Shown: positions 26,256 through 35,018, counted from the stretch's first letter. The stretch: DNA of 45,772 bases from an uncultured Winogradskyella sp. (GCF_937958655.1 NZ_CALGNH010000030.1:1-45772); one strand, 5' to 3'. The notes: generated by a model from the letters alone, not told the origin. Translations and numbers: made by a program.

Positions 26256-27271
26256 TGATTAGAGTTGCCATTAATGGATTTGGCAGAATTGGGCGCCGAG
26301 TTTTTAGATTAGCCCTTCAGCACCCTCAAATCCAAATTGTTGCTATTAATGACTTAGCAGACTGTAAAACACTAAGTCATCTTTTAAAGTATGATAGTAT
26401 TCATGGCGTATTAAAGGAGGAGATCTCTTCAGACAAAGATCATATTATCATTAATAGCACCTCCATTCCTTTATATAATAAAAACCACCCAGAGTTAATT
26501 GACTGGACTCAAGTAAATCCTGATTTTGTAATTGAAGCCACCGGAAAATTTAAATCTAAGGCCGACCTACAAAAGCACATTAATAAGGGCGCTAAGCGTG
26601 TTATATTATCTGTTCCTGCAATAGATGATGATATAAAAACTATCGTTTTAGGTGTTAACGATAGTAGCATTGAAGGTTATGAAACTATGGTATCTAACGC
26701 ATCTTGTACAACAAATAATGCGGCTCCAATGATAGCTTTAATTAAGCAACATTTCGGTATTAAGCAAGCCTACATAACTACAGTACATTCGTATACAACG
26801 GATCAAAGTTTACACGACCAACCTCATAGAGATTTAAGACGTGCCAGAGCCGCTGGCCAATCTATAGTACCTACAACTACAGGTGCTGCAAAAGCACTTA
26901 CCAAGATTTTTCCAGATCTGTCCAATGTAATAGGAGGCTGCGGTATTAGAGTTCCTGTAGCAAACGGCTCATTAACGGACATCACTATAAATGTAGAAAA
27001 AAATACGACTATTAAAGCCGTTAATACTATTTTTAAAACCGCATCTAAATCGCATTTAAAAGGTATTTTAGAATACACCGAAGATCCTATAGTATCTATT
27101 GATATTGTTGGAAATTCGCACTCCTGTATTTTTGATGCTCAAATGACATCAGTCATCGGAAATATGGTAAAAATCGTAGGTTGGTACGATAATGAAACGG
27201 GCTACAGTTCTAGAATTTTAGACTTAATATGTAATTTATCGGATAAAAATACACTTTTATCGAATAAATAA
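26255..27271 (+). CDS. gap: Glyceraldehyde-3-phosphate dehydrogenase, type I
   Basis: It interconverts glyceraldehyde 3-phosphate and 1,3-bisphosphoglycerate. The 338 residues show the dinucleotide fold NGFGRIGRRVFR at 7-18, Asp33 in AINDLAD, which favours NAD over NADP, the catalytic Cys151 in SNASCTTNNAAPM, and the phosphate-binding Arg in ATTTGAAK-type context (VPTTTGAAKA near 209-218). The position directly behind lipA, with overlapping stop and start, points to co-transcription. Whether it is the main glycolytic enzyme or a second copy cannot be told from this window. Confidence 0.95.
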   Translation: MIRVAINGFGRIGRRVFRLALQHPQIQIVAINDLADCKTLSHLLKYDSIHGVLKEEISSDKDHIIINSTSIPLYNKNHPELIDWTQVNPDFVIEATGKFKSKADLQKHINKGAKRVILSVPAIDDDIKTIVLGVNDSSIEGYETMVSNASCTTNNAAPMIALIKQHFGIKQAYITTVHSYTTDQSLHDQPHRDLRRARAAGQSIVPTTTGAAKALTKIFPDLSNVIGGCGIRVPVANGSLTDITINVEKNTTIKAVNTIFKTASKSHLKGILEYTEDPIVSIDIVGNSHSCIFDAQMTSVIGNMVKIVGWYDNETGYSSRILDLICNLSDKNTLLSNK

Positions 27272-27272
27272 T

Positions 27273-27280
27273 TATATTTG
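27273..27280 (+). promoter_or_regulatory. -7 box of the hybrid histidine kinase
   Basis: TATATTTG is an exact TAnnTTTG match two bases after the gap stop codon. It overlaps the possible TTG start at 27278, so the true start should be the ATG at 27299. Confidence 0.55.
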
Positions 27281-27298
27281 TTGAATAATTTTAACAAA

Positions 27299-29533
27299 AT
27301 GTCTCAAGTTAAATACCACATATTTGTATTTATAGTATGTACTAGTAGTCTAATTTTCGCACAAAAAAGAGGTGGAGAAGATTCAGATATATTAGCATTG
27401 AGACTACAGAACCGTGTCGACCAAGCCAAACTAGACGCTGATCGTGGTGATTACTATCCCGCACTAGGTAATCTATCTAGCGCCTTAGACATTGCAACTA
27501 AAATTGAGGACGTAAAAAGCGAAGGTATTGTTCGTACTAAAATTGCTAAATTAAGATATCTCGTTGGTGAAACAGAAAGAGCCATCGTAGAGCTTACAAC
27601 CGCAATAAAACTTCAACGCGAACATAATGATTACGCTAATTTAGCTATAACCTATAATATTAAAGGTGTAATCCATAGCGCAAATAACGATTATAAAGCG
27701 GCTCTTGAATATTATAATTCTGCAAAGACACTTTTTGAGCAAGAGGATTTAGAAGAATACATTTCAGAGGTGACGCTAAATGAAGCCAAGGCGTATATTG
27801 CATTAAAAAATTACGATAAGGCAAAAGCACAATTAGACAAAACAATCATAATTACAAAAAAATATGATCAAAACAGAAGACTAAGTAGTGCACTTATTGA
27901 ATCCGCAAAAGTTTCTAGCGCCTTAGATAATAATGAGCTCGCCCTAACTTTGGCTCAACAAGGCTTAAGGATTGCTAAATCTTATAAAATAATAGAAAAT
28001 ATAAATGAAGCGTACTTAACCTTAAGCGATGTCTACCAAAAAAATGGTAATTATAAAAATTCTCTCGAATATATAGAACAACACATTACATTATCCGATT
28101 CTATATTAGATGTTAAACGTGCAAATTTAGCACCAGGAGTATCATCTTTATATATCAATAAATATAAAGATGATGCCAACGCCCAATTACAGCAGCAAAT
28201 TGATGAAGTACATGCCGAAGAAAATTTTACACGTATTACCACTATTTTAAGTATTGCCCTAATTACAATACTCTCACTTTTAACCCTATCATTATATAAA
28301 AACAACAACATAAGGTTAAAGACTAATAATATGTTGCACAAAAAAAATGATGAACTTATAGTGGCTAAAGAGAAGGCAGAGCTAGCCTCTAAGACCAAAG
28401 CTAATTTTCTCTCTACTGTTACACACGAGCTACGTACACCGCTATATGCCGTTACGGGCTTAACCAATATGTTATTAGACGAAAAACCTAAAGAGCACCA
28501 AATACCACATTTAAAATCACTTAAGTTCTCTGGAGATTATTTACTCACTTTTATAAATGATATTCTTCAAATTAATAAAATTGAAGCTAATAAAGTAGAA
28601 CTAGACCCTGAAACGTTTAACCTTAAAGATAAAATAGAAAATGTGATCTCTGCCTTAAGCAATTCTGCAAAAAACAATGGCACCAAATTACATCTAGACT
28701 ATGAAGAATCGTTACCTGAAACCTATAATGGTGACCAATTAAAAATATCCCAAATCCTAATTAACCTACTTGGAAATGCAATTAAATTCACAAAAGATGG
28801 TGACATCTGGATACGCGCCTATAAAATCGGTCTAAAAGACGATGTGTATTCGATTCGCTTTGAAATTGAAGATAATGGCATTGGTATTACAAAAGAAAAA
28901 CAAGATCAAATGTTTGATAGTTTCTCCCAAGGCTCTGTTCAAATTAACAGAAAATATGGAGGTACTGGCCTTGGACTTTCTATTGTTAAAGGACTTATTA
29001 AAATCCTTAAAGGTAAGATTTACCTTAAGAGTGAACTTGGCAAAGGCACCACGTTCTTTTTTGAGATTCCTTTAGAAAAAGCTGAAATAGCTATTAAACC
29101 ACAAGAAGAAATTACAAAAATTAATAAAATGGAAGAATTGGATTTAAGTGATGTTAAAATTTTAATTGTTGAAGACAATAAGATCAATCAAATGATTACT
29201 AAAAAGATCTTAAATAAAATGGGACTTTCGTGTGATGTGGTTGATAATGGCGAAGCTGCCGTAGAACAAGTAAAAACTACAACTTATAATATTGTTCTAA
29301 TGGACATACATATGCCAGGTATTAGTGGACTAGAAGCCACTAAAATTATAAGAACTTTTGATAAAGACTTAACTATTTTTGCTTTAACAGCTGTAACATT
29401 AGAAGATAAAATGCACGAGTTTGGTGAAGCTGGTTTCAACGATATTATTTCAAAACCTTTTAAGCAAGAAGACTTTGAAGGTAAACTATACGATGTCCTT
29501 TCTGGTAAAGAAGTTGTGTCAACTTTCTTTTAA
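27299..29533 (+). CDS. TPR-containing hybrid histidine kinase with receiver domain
   Basis: A membrane signalling protein of 744 residues from ATG 27299. A signal peptide (ending SLIFAQ) leads to an exported sensor region of about six TPR repeats (about 30-270), then one membrane helix near 305-325. The kinase core follows: HisKA with phospho-acceptor His376 in THELRTPLYAVTG, and HATPase with the N box QILINLLGNAIKF, DNGIGI and GTGLGLSIV. A C-terminal receiver domain has Asp669 in VLMDIHMPG. No DNA-binding output is attached and no partner regulator is adjacent, so a phosphotransfer protein elsewhere is likely. The signal is unknown. Its stop overlaps the lpxK stop on the other strand. Confidence 0.9.
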   Translation: MSQVKYHIFVFIVCTSSLIFAQKRGGEDSDILALRLQNRVDQAKLDADRGDYYPALGNLSSALDIATKIEDVKSEGIVRTKIAKLRYLVGETERAIVELTTAIKLQREHNDYANLAITYNIKGVIHSANNDYKAALEYYNSAKTLFEQEDLEEYISEVTLNEAKAYIALKNYDKAKAQLDKTIIITKKYDQNRRLSSALIESAKVSSALDNNELALTLAQQGLRIAKSYKIIENINEAYLTLSDVYQKNGNYKNSLEYIEQHITLSDSILDVKRANLAPGVSSLYINKYKDDANAQLQQQIDEVHAEENFTRITTILSIALITILSLLTLSLYKNNNIRLKTNNMLHKKNDELIVAKEKAELASKTKANFLSTVTHELRTPLYAVTGLTNMLLDEKPKEHQIPHLKSLKFSGDYLLTFINDILQINKIEANKVELDPETFNLKDKIENVISALSNSAKNNGTKLHLDYEESLPETYNGDQLKISQILINLLGNAIKFTKDGDIWIRAYKIGLKDDVYSIRFEIEDNGIGITKEKQDQMFDSFSQGSVQINRKYGGTGLGLSIVKGLIKILKGKIYLKSELGKGTTFFFEIPLEKAEIAIKPQEEITKINKMEELDLSDVKILIVEDNKINQMITKKILNKMGLSCDVVDNGEAAVEQVKTTTYNIVLMDIHMPGISGLEATKIIRTFDKDLTIFALTAVTLEDKMHEFGEAGFNDIISKPFKQEDFEGKLYDVLSGKEVVSTFF

Positions 29534-30537
29534 ATACCCATAAAATTAGTAATCATTTTATCAAAATCGTCTCGTTTATCAATAGCCAATTCTATAGGCA
29601 AATAATACAACTTAGACGCTATAATTTCATACTCAGACAATCTTACAAAATCTTTCTCCGTAGTAACAATTAAATCATTATGAGATAACATTTCAACATC
29701 CTCTGGCTTAAAACTATAATGGTCTGGATATTCAATATGATTAAACGCTAAGCTATTTTCATTTAAAAATTCTAACAGTGGATTTGCATTTGCAATACCC
29801 GTAACTAAAGTAAATTTAGGCAGTTGTTTTAGGATTAACTCACCTGTAGTTGATATCACCTTATCAGAATATTGAATTGTACTAAAAAACACCCTTTGAT
29901 GCTTTCTAATTTTAAGCTTATCTATTATTGTATTCTTTTCAGAATCAGTAATCGTACTTGGGCACTTGGTAACAACAATAATATCCGCACGTTTAGCACC
30001 AGAACGAGGTTCTCTTAAATTCCCAGTTGGCAAAACCATATCATCACTATATAGCTTATAATAAGCCGTTAAAAGAATATTAAACCCAGCGTTTACCTTT
30101 CTGTGCTGATACGCATCGTCTAGCAAAATAAGTTCGGGCTTATCCGTTAAAGCTAATAATTTAGCAATGGCATTTTGACGGTCTCCATCAACAGCAACTT
30201 TAATACCCTTAAATTTTCTAAAAAACTGAAAAGGCTCATCACCAATAGTATCAGCCGTTGCATTTTTATCTGCTAAAACAAAACCTTCTGTAATCCGTTT
30301 ATAACCTCTACTGAGTGTTGCTACATTTTTTTTATCCTTTAACAATCGTATTAAATATTCAATCATAGGAGTTTTACCTGTACCACCAGTACTAAGATTA
30401 CCAACACAAATTATAGGAATATCGTAAGATTTAGACGATTTAAAACCCTTGTCATAAAGCCAATTACGTAGTCTAGTTATTAGATAATAAATAGGCACCA
30501 CCGGAAACAATATATTGCGTAGTATCTTCACGAGCAC
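29530..30537 (-). CDS. lpxK: Tetraacyldisaccharide 4'-kinase
   Basis: It phosphorylates the 4' position of the lipid A disaccharide precursor at the inner membrane. The 335 residues start with a membrane-associated helix (ILFPVVPIYYLITRLRNWLY), followed by the P-loop VGNLSTGGTGKTP near 46-58 and the family stretch DDAYQHRKV near 140-148 with its catalytic Asp and His. It converges with the hybrid kinase gene, and the two stop codons overlap in the palindrome TTAA. It diverges from the NIF3-family gene. Confidence 0.95.
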   Translation of the reverse strand: MLVKILRNILFPVVPIYYLITRLRNWLYDKGFKSSKSYDIPIICVGNLSTGGTGKTPMIEYLIRLLKDKKNVATLSRGYKRITEGFVLADKNATADTIGDEPFQFFRKFKGIKVAVDGDRQNAIAKLLALTDKPELILLDDAYQHRKVNAGFNILLTAYYKLYSDDMVLPTGNLREPRSGAKRADIIVVTKCPSTITDSEKNTIIDKLKIRKHQRVFFSTIQYSDKVISTTGELILKQLPKFTLVTGIANANPLLEFLNENSLAFNHIEYPDHYSFKPEDVEMLSHNDLIVTTEKDFVRLSEYEIIASKLYYLPIELAIDKRDDFDKMITNFMGI

Positions 30538-30547
30538 TAAAATATAT

Positions 30548-30555
30548 TATTTTTG
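30548..30555 (+). promoter_or_regulatory. -7 box of the NIF3-family gene
   Basis: TATTTTTG is an exact TAnnTTTG match 16 bases before ATG 30572. On the opposite strand CATATTTG at 30566-30559, one base off the consensus, could serve lpxK. Confidence 0.45.
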
Positions 30556-30571
30556 AAACAAATATGCACTT

Positions 30572-31666
30572 ATGACTGTTCAAGATGTAATAGACCAACT
30601 CAATGAGCTTGCTCCACTCGCCTATGCCGAAGATTTTGATAATGTTGGGCTCTTAGTAGGAGATAAAAAACAAACCATCACAGGTATCCTTGTAACTTTA
30701 GATACGTTAGAGGCTGTTGTAGATGAAGCCATTGAACAGGGTTGTAATATGATAGTGAGCTTTCATCCTATTATTTTTAAAGGCCTTAAAAATTTAACAG
30801 GAAAAACCTATGTAGAACGTGTAGTTATTAAAGCCATACAGCACAATATTGCTATTTTCTCTATTCACACAGCCTTAGATAACGCTTTTAAAGGTGTTAA
30901 TTCTATTATATGTGATCAACTTAATTTAGAAAACAAAAAGATTTTAATACCACAATCTGGCACCATAAAAAAGTTACAAACCTACGTTCCTACAAACCAT
31001 GCTGAAGCATTAAGACAGGCTTTATTTACTGCTGGCGCTGGTAATATTGGCAACTATGAATCCTGCAGCTTTAGTTCTAAAGGAGAGGGCACTTATAAAG
31101 GTAATGAAGCCTCTAACCCTACCATTGGTAAAAAAGGAGTGCTACACACCGAAGCAGAAACCTCAGTTGCTGTCACCTTTAAAAAACACTTGGAGAGTAA
31201 AATCCTAAAAGCCTTATTTAAAGCACACCCTTATGAGGAAGTTGCTTACGAAATAACAACCTTAGAAAACACCAATCAGCATATTGGTATGGGAATGATT
31301 GGTGAACTTAAAGACGCTATGGATGAAAAAGAATGTTTAGCATTCATAAAACAAAAAATGAATACAGATTGTATAAGACATTCTAAATTACGTAACAAAC
31401 CCATTAAAACCATTGCAGTTTTAGGTGGTTCGGGCAGTTTTGCTATTGGCGCCGCAAAAGCTTCTAAGGCAGATCTTTTAGTCACCGCAGATCTTAAATA
31501 TCACGACTTTTTTAGTGCAGAAGACAGCATAGTTTTGGCCGACATAGGTCATTATGAAAGTGAGCAGTTCACAAAATCGTTTTTAACCGACTATCTCTCA
31601 AAAAAAATTACTAGTTTTGCAGTCGTTTTATCTAAGACAAATACAAATCCGGTAAAGTATTTATAA
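30572..31666 (+). CDS. NIF3-family dinuclear metal-centre protein
   Basis: A cytoplasmic protein of the NIF3/YbgI (DUF34) family, ring-shaped hexamers with a two-metal site; the biochemical role is still unsettled, with GTP cyclohydrolase I-like activity proposed for some members. The 364-residue length indicates the long form, with a PII-like insert at about 130-235 between the two halves. Metal-site stretches are visible: SFHPIIFKGLKN near 63-74, HTALDNAFKGVN near 99-110 and the C-terminal DIGHYESEQ near 330-338. It is followed after 2 bases by the zinc-ribbon-family gene, a pairing that is common in Bacteroidota. Confidence 0.9.
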   Translation: MTVQDVIDQLNELAPLAYAEDFDNVGLLVGDKKQTITGILVTLDTLEAVVDEAIEQGCNMIVSFHPIIFKGLKNLTGKTYVERVVIKAIQHNIAIFSIHTALDNAFKGVNSIICDQLNLENKKILIPQSGTIKKLQTYVPTNHAEALRQALFTAGAGNIGNYESCSFSSKGEGTYKGNEASNPTIGKKGVLHTEAETSVAVTFKKHLESKILKALFKAHPYEEVAYEITTLENTNQHIGMGMIGELKDAMDEKECLAFIKQKMNTDCIRHSKLRNKPIKTIAVLGGSGSFAIGAAKASKADLLVTADLKYHDFFSAEDSIVLADIGHYESEQFTKSFLTDYLSKKITSFAVVLSKTNTNPVKYL

Positions 31667-31668
31667 TT

Positions 31669-32454
31669 ATGGCAAAAAAAGCTGAAGCTACTGTAGAAGA
31701 CCGTTTAAGGGCGTTATACGATTTACAGTTAATTGACTCTCGAGTAGACGAGATAAGAAATGTTAGAGGAGAACTTCCATTAGAAGTTAGAGATTTAGAG
31801 GATGAGGTTGAAGGCTTAAGTACGCGTTTAGAGAAATTAAAAGATAGCTTAGCTATTATCGATGACGAAATTAAAGGCAAAAAGAACTTAATTGAAGAAG
31901 CTAAAACTTTAATTAAAAAATATAGCGAGCAACAAAACAATGTTAGAAATAACAGAGAGTACAACTCGTTGACTAAAGAGATTGAATTTCAGGAATTAGA
32001 AATTCAATTGGCTGAAAAGCATATCAAAGAATTTAAAGCTCAAATTGAGCAGAAAAAAGAGGTGATCTCAGAAACTAAAGACCGTTTAAAAGACCGTAAG
32101 GATCATCTTAAGCATAAAAAAGGTGAACTTAATGAGATTTTAAAGGAAACTGAAAAAGAAGAGGAAGCATTATTAAATAAATCGGCAGATTTTCAAAAGA
32201 AAATCGATGAGCGTTTAGTGAAAGCTTATCTAAGAATCCGTAATAATGTTAAAAACGGTTTAGCCGTAGTACCAATTGAGCGTGGTGCTTCTGGCGGTTC
32301 TTTCTTTACAATTCCTCCACAAGTACAGGTAGAAATCGCATCTCGTAAAAAAGTAATTACAGATGAGCACAGTGGTCGTATATTGGTTGATGCTGCATTA
32401 GCAGAAGAAGAAAAAGTAAAAATGGAAAAGCTATTTACTAAACTAAGTAAATAA
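31669..32454 (+). CDS. Coiled-coil zinc-ribbon-family protein that has lost its cysteines
   Basis: A 261-residue protein: a long charged coiled coil at about 10-180, then the conserved C-terminal region of the DUF164/zf-RING_7 family. The region is recognisable from FFTIPPQVQVEI at 212-223 and SGRILVD at 235-241. In the family the ribbon has two CxxC pairs; here they read Ser208-Gly-Gly-Ser211 and Asp232-Glu-His-Ser235, so zinc cannot be bound this way. Coiled-coil length and spacing are otherwise normal, so the fold probably survives. Members have been linked to translation or nucleic acid binding, but the role is not established. It lies directly behind the NIF3-family gene. Confidence 0.85.
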   Translation: MAKKAEATVEDRLRALYDLQLIDSRVDEIRNVRGELPLEVRDLEDEVEGLSTRLEKLKDSLAIIDDEIKGKKNLIEEAKTLIKKYSEQQNNVRNNREYNSLTKEIEFQELEIQLAEKHIKEFKAQIEQKKEVISETKDRLKDRKDHLKHKKGELNEILKETEKEEEALLNKSADFQKKIDERLVKAYLRIRNNVKNGLAVVPIERGASGGSFFTIPPQVQVEIASRKKVITDEHSGRILVDAALAEEEKVKMEKLFTKLSK

Positions 32455-32476
32455 TGAGTTTAAAATATAAAATAAG

Positions 32477-32508
32477 AAGCCTTTACAATTTGTGAAGGCT
32501 TTTTTTAT
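32477..32508 (+). terminator. Strong intrinsic terminator after the coiled-coil gene
   Basis: AAGCCTTTACA (32477-32487) pairs with TGTGAAGGCTT (32491-32501), an 11-bp stem with one G-T pair and a 3-base loop, followed by a run of T. Confidence 0.9.
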
Positions 32509-32545
32509 TTAATAAAACTTTAAAACAATTCACTTTAAGGAATCG

Positions 32546-32553
32546 TATTTTTG
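32546..32553 (+). promoter_or_regulatory. -7 box of msrA
   Basis: TATTTTTG is an exact TAnnTTTG match 27 bases before ATG 32581. Confidence 0.5.
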
Positions 32554-32580
32554 AACGTCTATTAAAAAAAGAAAATCCAC

Positions 32581-33243
32581 ATGAAAAATCTTCTAACGGT
32601 TTTAGCCGTACTCTTAGTATTTAGCTGCCATAACCAAGCCCAAACCAACCCTAAACAAAAAGCTGTAATGGAAGCAGAACCCGTAGTTGTGCCATTACAA
32701 AATGGTAAAGCCAGAGCCTATTTTGCAAGTGGTTGCTTTTGGTGCGTAGAAGCGATATATGAAAGTGTTAAAGGTGTAGAGGAAGTAATTAACGGCTATG
32801 CTGGCGGACATACTACAGATATCACTTACGAAAAAAGTAATACAGGTACCACTGGCCATGCGGAAGCTGTAGAAGTTATTTACGACCCTAATGTGGTAAG
32901 CTTTGCAACATTGGTTGATGTGTATTTTGGTTCTCAAAACCCAACACAAGTTAATGGGCAGGGTCCAGACAAAGGCCCTCAATACCGTTCTATTATCTTT
33001 TACCAAGATGACCAACAAAAACAAATCATTGAAGAGAAAAAAGCGGCATTAGCCAAAAAACTAGAGACGACTATTGCAGCAGAAATATATCCATTTCAAA
33101 AATTCTATAAAGGAGAAGACTACCATCAAGATTTTGAAAAACGAAATCCTAATCAAAGGTACATAAGAGCTGTTTCTATTCCTAGGTTAAATCGTTTTAA
33201 AGCAAAGTTTCCTGAGTTACTAAAGGATGACGATAAGCATTGA
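32581..33243 (+). CDS. msrA: Exported peptide-methionine (S)-S-oxide reductase
   Basis: It reduces the S-epimer of methionine sulfoxide in oxidised proteins. The catalytic motif GCFWC lies at 51-55 with nucleophile Cys52; the family stretches GYAGGHTTDITYEK near 83-96, TGHAEAVEV and the C-terminal YHQDF follow. Unlike cytoplasmic MsrA it begins with a lipoprotein-type signal, ending LLVFSC at about residue 16, so the enzyme should act in the periplasm or on the outer membrane. The 220-residue length is explained by this signal and linker. No MsrB domain is fused and no thioredoxin partner is adjacent. Confidence 0.94.
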   Translation: MKNLLTVLAVLLVFSCHNQAQTNPKQKAVMEAEPVVVPLQNGKARAYFASGCFWCVEAIYESVKGVEEVINGYAGGHTTDITYEKSNTGTTGHAEAVEVIYDPNVVSFATLVDVYFGSQNPTQVNGQGPDKGPQYRSIIFYQDDQQKQIIEEKKAALAKKLETTIAAEIYPFQKFYKGEDYHQDFEKRNPNQRYIRAVSIPRLNRFKAKFPELLKDDDKH

Positions 33244-33259
33244 TTTACAAAAGTAAAGC

Positions 33260-33333
33260 CCTCTAAAGATGACAATTGTATTAATGTTTGTTGATAGGAA
33301 TGTCCCCTTCAGAGAAATTTAGAGGTGTTTTTT
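33260..33333. repeat. Flavobacterial intergenic repeat, TCCCCTT family (copy 1)
   Basis: CCTCTAAA (33260-33267) and TTTAGAGG (33318-33325) form 8-bp inverted arms around a TCCCCTTCAGAGAAATTTAG-type core at 33303 onward, followed by GTGTTTTTT. The core resembles the repeats at 38134 and 38745. The hairpin plus T run may also terminate msrA. Confidence 0.55.
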
Positions 33334-33363
33334 CAAGATTATGAAAATCATAAATATATGTAT

Positions 33364-33390
33364 CCTGCAAGGTCTTGGAGACCTTGTAGG
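33364..33390. repeat. Short palindromic repeat (AAGGTC family, copy 1)
   Basis: CCTGCAAGGTC (33364-33374) and GACCTTGTAGG (33380-33390) form an 11-bp stem with one G-T pair and a 5-base loop. A similar palindrome is found at 39855-39887. Confidence 0.55.
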
Positions 33391-33401
33391 TATTTAAATC
33401 A

Positions 33402-34202
33402 CTAAATTTTCGTAGCCTTTATCTCAAATAACATTGGAAATAATTGATTCTTCATTTTATACATGCCATTATCTAACTTTATTAAGTCAGGAAACACATC
33501 ATAAGGACTTTCATCATATTCGTTTAAGTATTCAATTTGCAACCCAGCTTCAATAAGTGCATTAACCACCTCACTTAAACCATGATTCCACCCATATTCC
33601 TTACTCACCATCTTAGAAGATTGGTCAGCATACGTTCCTTCATATTCCTCATAAATAATGCCGTTTTGGTTATAATGGTATTTCATTTTGGGGCTTCCAT
33701 CTACATAATCAAACATCCAAAGAATGGGATGAAACTCTACAATATAAAAGGTACCGCCAACCTTAAGGCGGTCAGCAATCATTTTAGCCCAAGGTTTTAA
33801 ATCTGGTAACCAACCAATAACTCCATAACTTGTATAAACAATATCAAAAGTTTTAGTAATGTAATGAGATGTATCTAAAACATTACAGCAGACAAACTCA
33901 GCACTGAGCTTTAAGTCCTTATTTAACTGTTTTGCTAATTTTACACCTTCATCACTCAAATCTACACCAACACAATCGGCTCCCAATCTACTCCAACTCA
34001 GTGTATCTTGCCCAAAATGACATTGTAAATGTAGCAATGACTTACCATTAACATCACCCAAAGCTTTAAGCTCATAAGCATGTAAAGACGTTTTACCTGC
34101 TTTAAAAGCTTCCATGTTATACATCTCACTTTGAGCATGTATGGCTACTTTCTTATTCCAAGTGGCTTTATTTACTTCAAAATAATTAGTGTGATCTCCC
34201 AT
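33402..34202 (-). CDS. SAM-dependent methyltransferase, class I
   Basis: A 266-residue cytoplasmic methyltransferase with a Rossmann-type SAM fold. Motif I appears as SLLHLQCHFGQDTLSWSRLG near 54-73, followed by the acidic residue in GVDLSDEGV near 78-86; post-motif stretches include FDIVYTSYGVIGWLPD near 119-134 and VGGTFYIVEFHPI near 148-160. The substrate is unknown; the family contains small-molecule methyltransferases. It is monocistronic and diverges from the lipoprotein gene at 34242. Both flanks are intergenic, the downstream one carrying two repeats. Confidence 0.85.
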   Translation of the reverse strand: MGDHTNYFEVNKATWNKKVAIHAQSEMYNMEAFKAGKTSLHAYELKALGDVNGKSLLHLQCHFGQDTLSWSRLGADCVGVDLSDEGVKLAKQLNKDLKLSAEFVCCNVLDTSHYITKTFDIVYTSYGVIGWLPDLKPWAKMIADRLKVGGTFYIVEFHPILWMFDYVDGSPKMKYHYNQNGIIYEEYEGTYADQSSKMVSKEYGWNHGLSEVVNALIEAGLQIEYLNEYDESPYDVFPDLIKLDNGMYKMKNQLFPMLFEIKATKI

Positions 34203-34209
34203 CGTTGGT

Positions 34210-34217
34210 TAATTTTG
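34210..34217 (+). promoter_or_regulatory. -7 box of the lipoprotein gene at 34242
   Basis: TAATTTTG is an exact TAnnTTTG match 24 bases before the ATG, in the gap between divergent genes. Confidence 0.5.
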
Positions 34218-34241
34218 CATCTAAATTAAAGCTTCTTTCTC

Positions 34242-34925
34242 ATGAAATATCTATCCGCATTTATTATTTGTGTATCCGTTTTGGTATCATGTAAATCAGA
34301 ACAAAAAGAATCGGTGACCAAAACTGAAGCTAAAGCGGTTAGTATAGCTGAAAAAATAGCCAATGCACACGGCTACCAAAATTGGAAAAATGTATCGGAG
34401 GTGAAATTTACATTTAAAGTAGATAGAGACACCATAAAAGGTAATGGTAGGTCTTGGATTTGGTTTCCAAAAAAAGATAGTGTGGTTATAAAGGCTGGTG
34501 AACAAATCGTAAAATACAATAGAAATAAATTAGATAGTATGGCGCTAAATGCAGATAAAGCCTTTATAAATGATAAATTTTGGGTATTTACACCGTTTCA
34601 ACTCGTTTGGGACACCTCAGCAACAATTTCTAAGCCTAAAACAGCCGAGTCTCCAATACACAAAGAACAACTAAATATGATTACCTTACTTTATAGCGAA
34701 AAAGGCGGCTACACACCAGGCGATGCTTATGATATTTATTATGACAACAGTTACCTAATTAAAGAATGGGTATTTAGAAAAGGAAACTCAGAAAAACCAT
34801 CGTTAACTAACACTTTTGAAAACTATAAAGATTTTAACGGTATTAAAATTGCTATTGACCATAAAAAAGATAATGGCAACTGGAATTTAAACTTCACAAA
34901 CGTTAGCATTACACTAGATAATTAA
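34242..34925 (+). CDS. Lipoprotein of unknown function (DUF6503-like)
   Basis: A 227-residue predicted lipoprotein: signal peptide with lipobox at about residue 17 (VLVSCKSEQ), a short charged linker, then a beta-rich domain. The start of the domain, IANAHGYQNWKNVSEVKFTF near 38-57, and the regular alternation of hydrophobic strands suggest a LolA/LppX-like half-barrel; Bacteroidota proteins of this look are listed under DUF6503. I am not certain of the family. Such proteins may carry lipids or bind small hydrophobic molecules, but no role can be claimed. It is transcribed alone from its own promoter. Confidence 0.7.
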   Translation: MKYLSAFIICVSVLVSCKSEQKESVTKTEAKAVSIAEKIANAHGYQNWKNVSEVKFTFKVDRDTIKGNGRSWIWFPKKDSVVIKAGEQIVKYNRNKLDSMALNADKAFINDKFWVFTPFQLVWDTSATISKPKTAESPIHKEQLNMITLLYSEKGGYTPGDAYDIYYDNSYLIKEWVFRKGNSEKPSLTNTFENYKDFNGIKIAIDHKKDNGNWNLNFTNVSITLDN

Positions 34926-34938
34926 AAACTTAAACCGT

Positions 34939-35018
34939 TTGTTATTTCAATCGTAGTGAGAAATCTCAAATTATGGTAATGATGAAATTACGCGTCCGTC
35001 CGTAGGTTAGAATAACAA
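34939..35018. repeat. Intergenic repeat with 8-bp terminal inverted repeats (element B)
   Basis: TTGTTATT (34939-34946) and AATAACAA (35011-35018) are perfect inverted ends of an 80-bp element. The inside begins TCAATCGTAGTGAGAAATCT, a sequence style common in flavobacterial intergenic repeats, and contains GAGAAATCTC and CGTCCGTCCG. The design matches the element at 36573-36640 (ends TTGTCATT/AATGACAA), so both may be miniature mobile elements of related families. Confidence 0.55.

Noticed and set aside
27278..27298. Upstream TTG start for the hybrid kinase
   Set aside because: The TTG lies inside an exact -7 box (27273-27280), and ATG 27299 gives a normal signal peptide.
28051..28467. 138-codon antisense frame in the hybrid kinase gene
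   Set aside because: It overlaps the membrane helix and HisKA domain of a well-supported kinase; the translation shows no recognisable features.
31632..31964. 110-codon antisense frame opposite the coiled-coil protein
   Set aside because: Antisense of a coiled-coil gene gives long Ser/Leu-rich open frames by chance; no promoter or start context.
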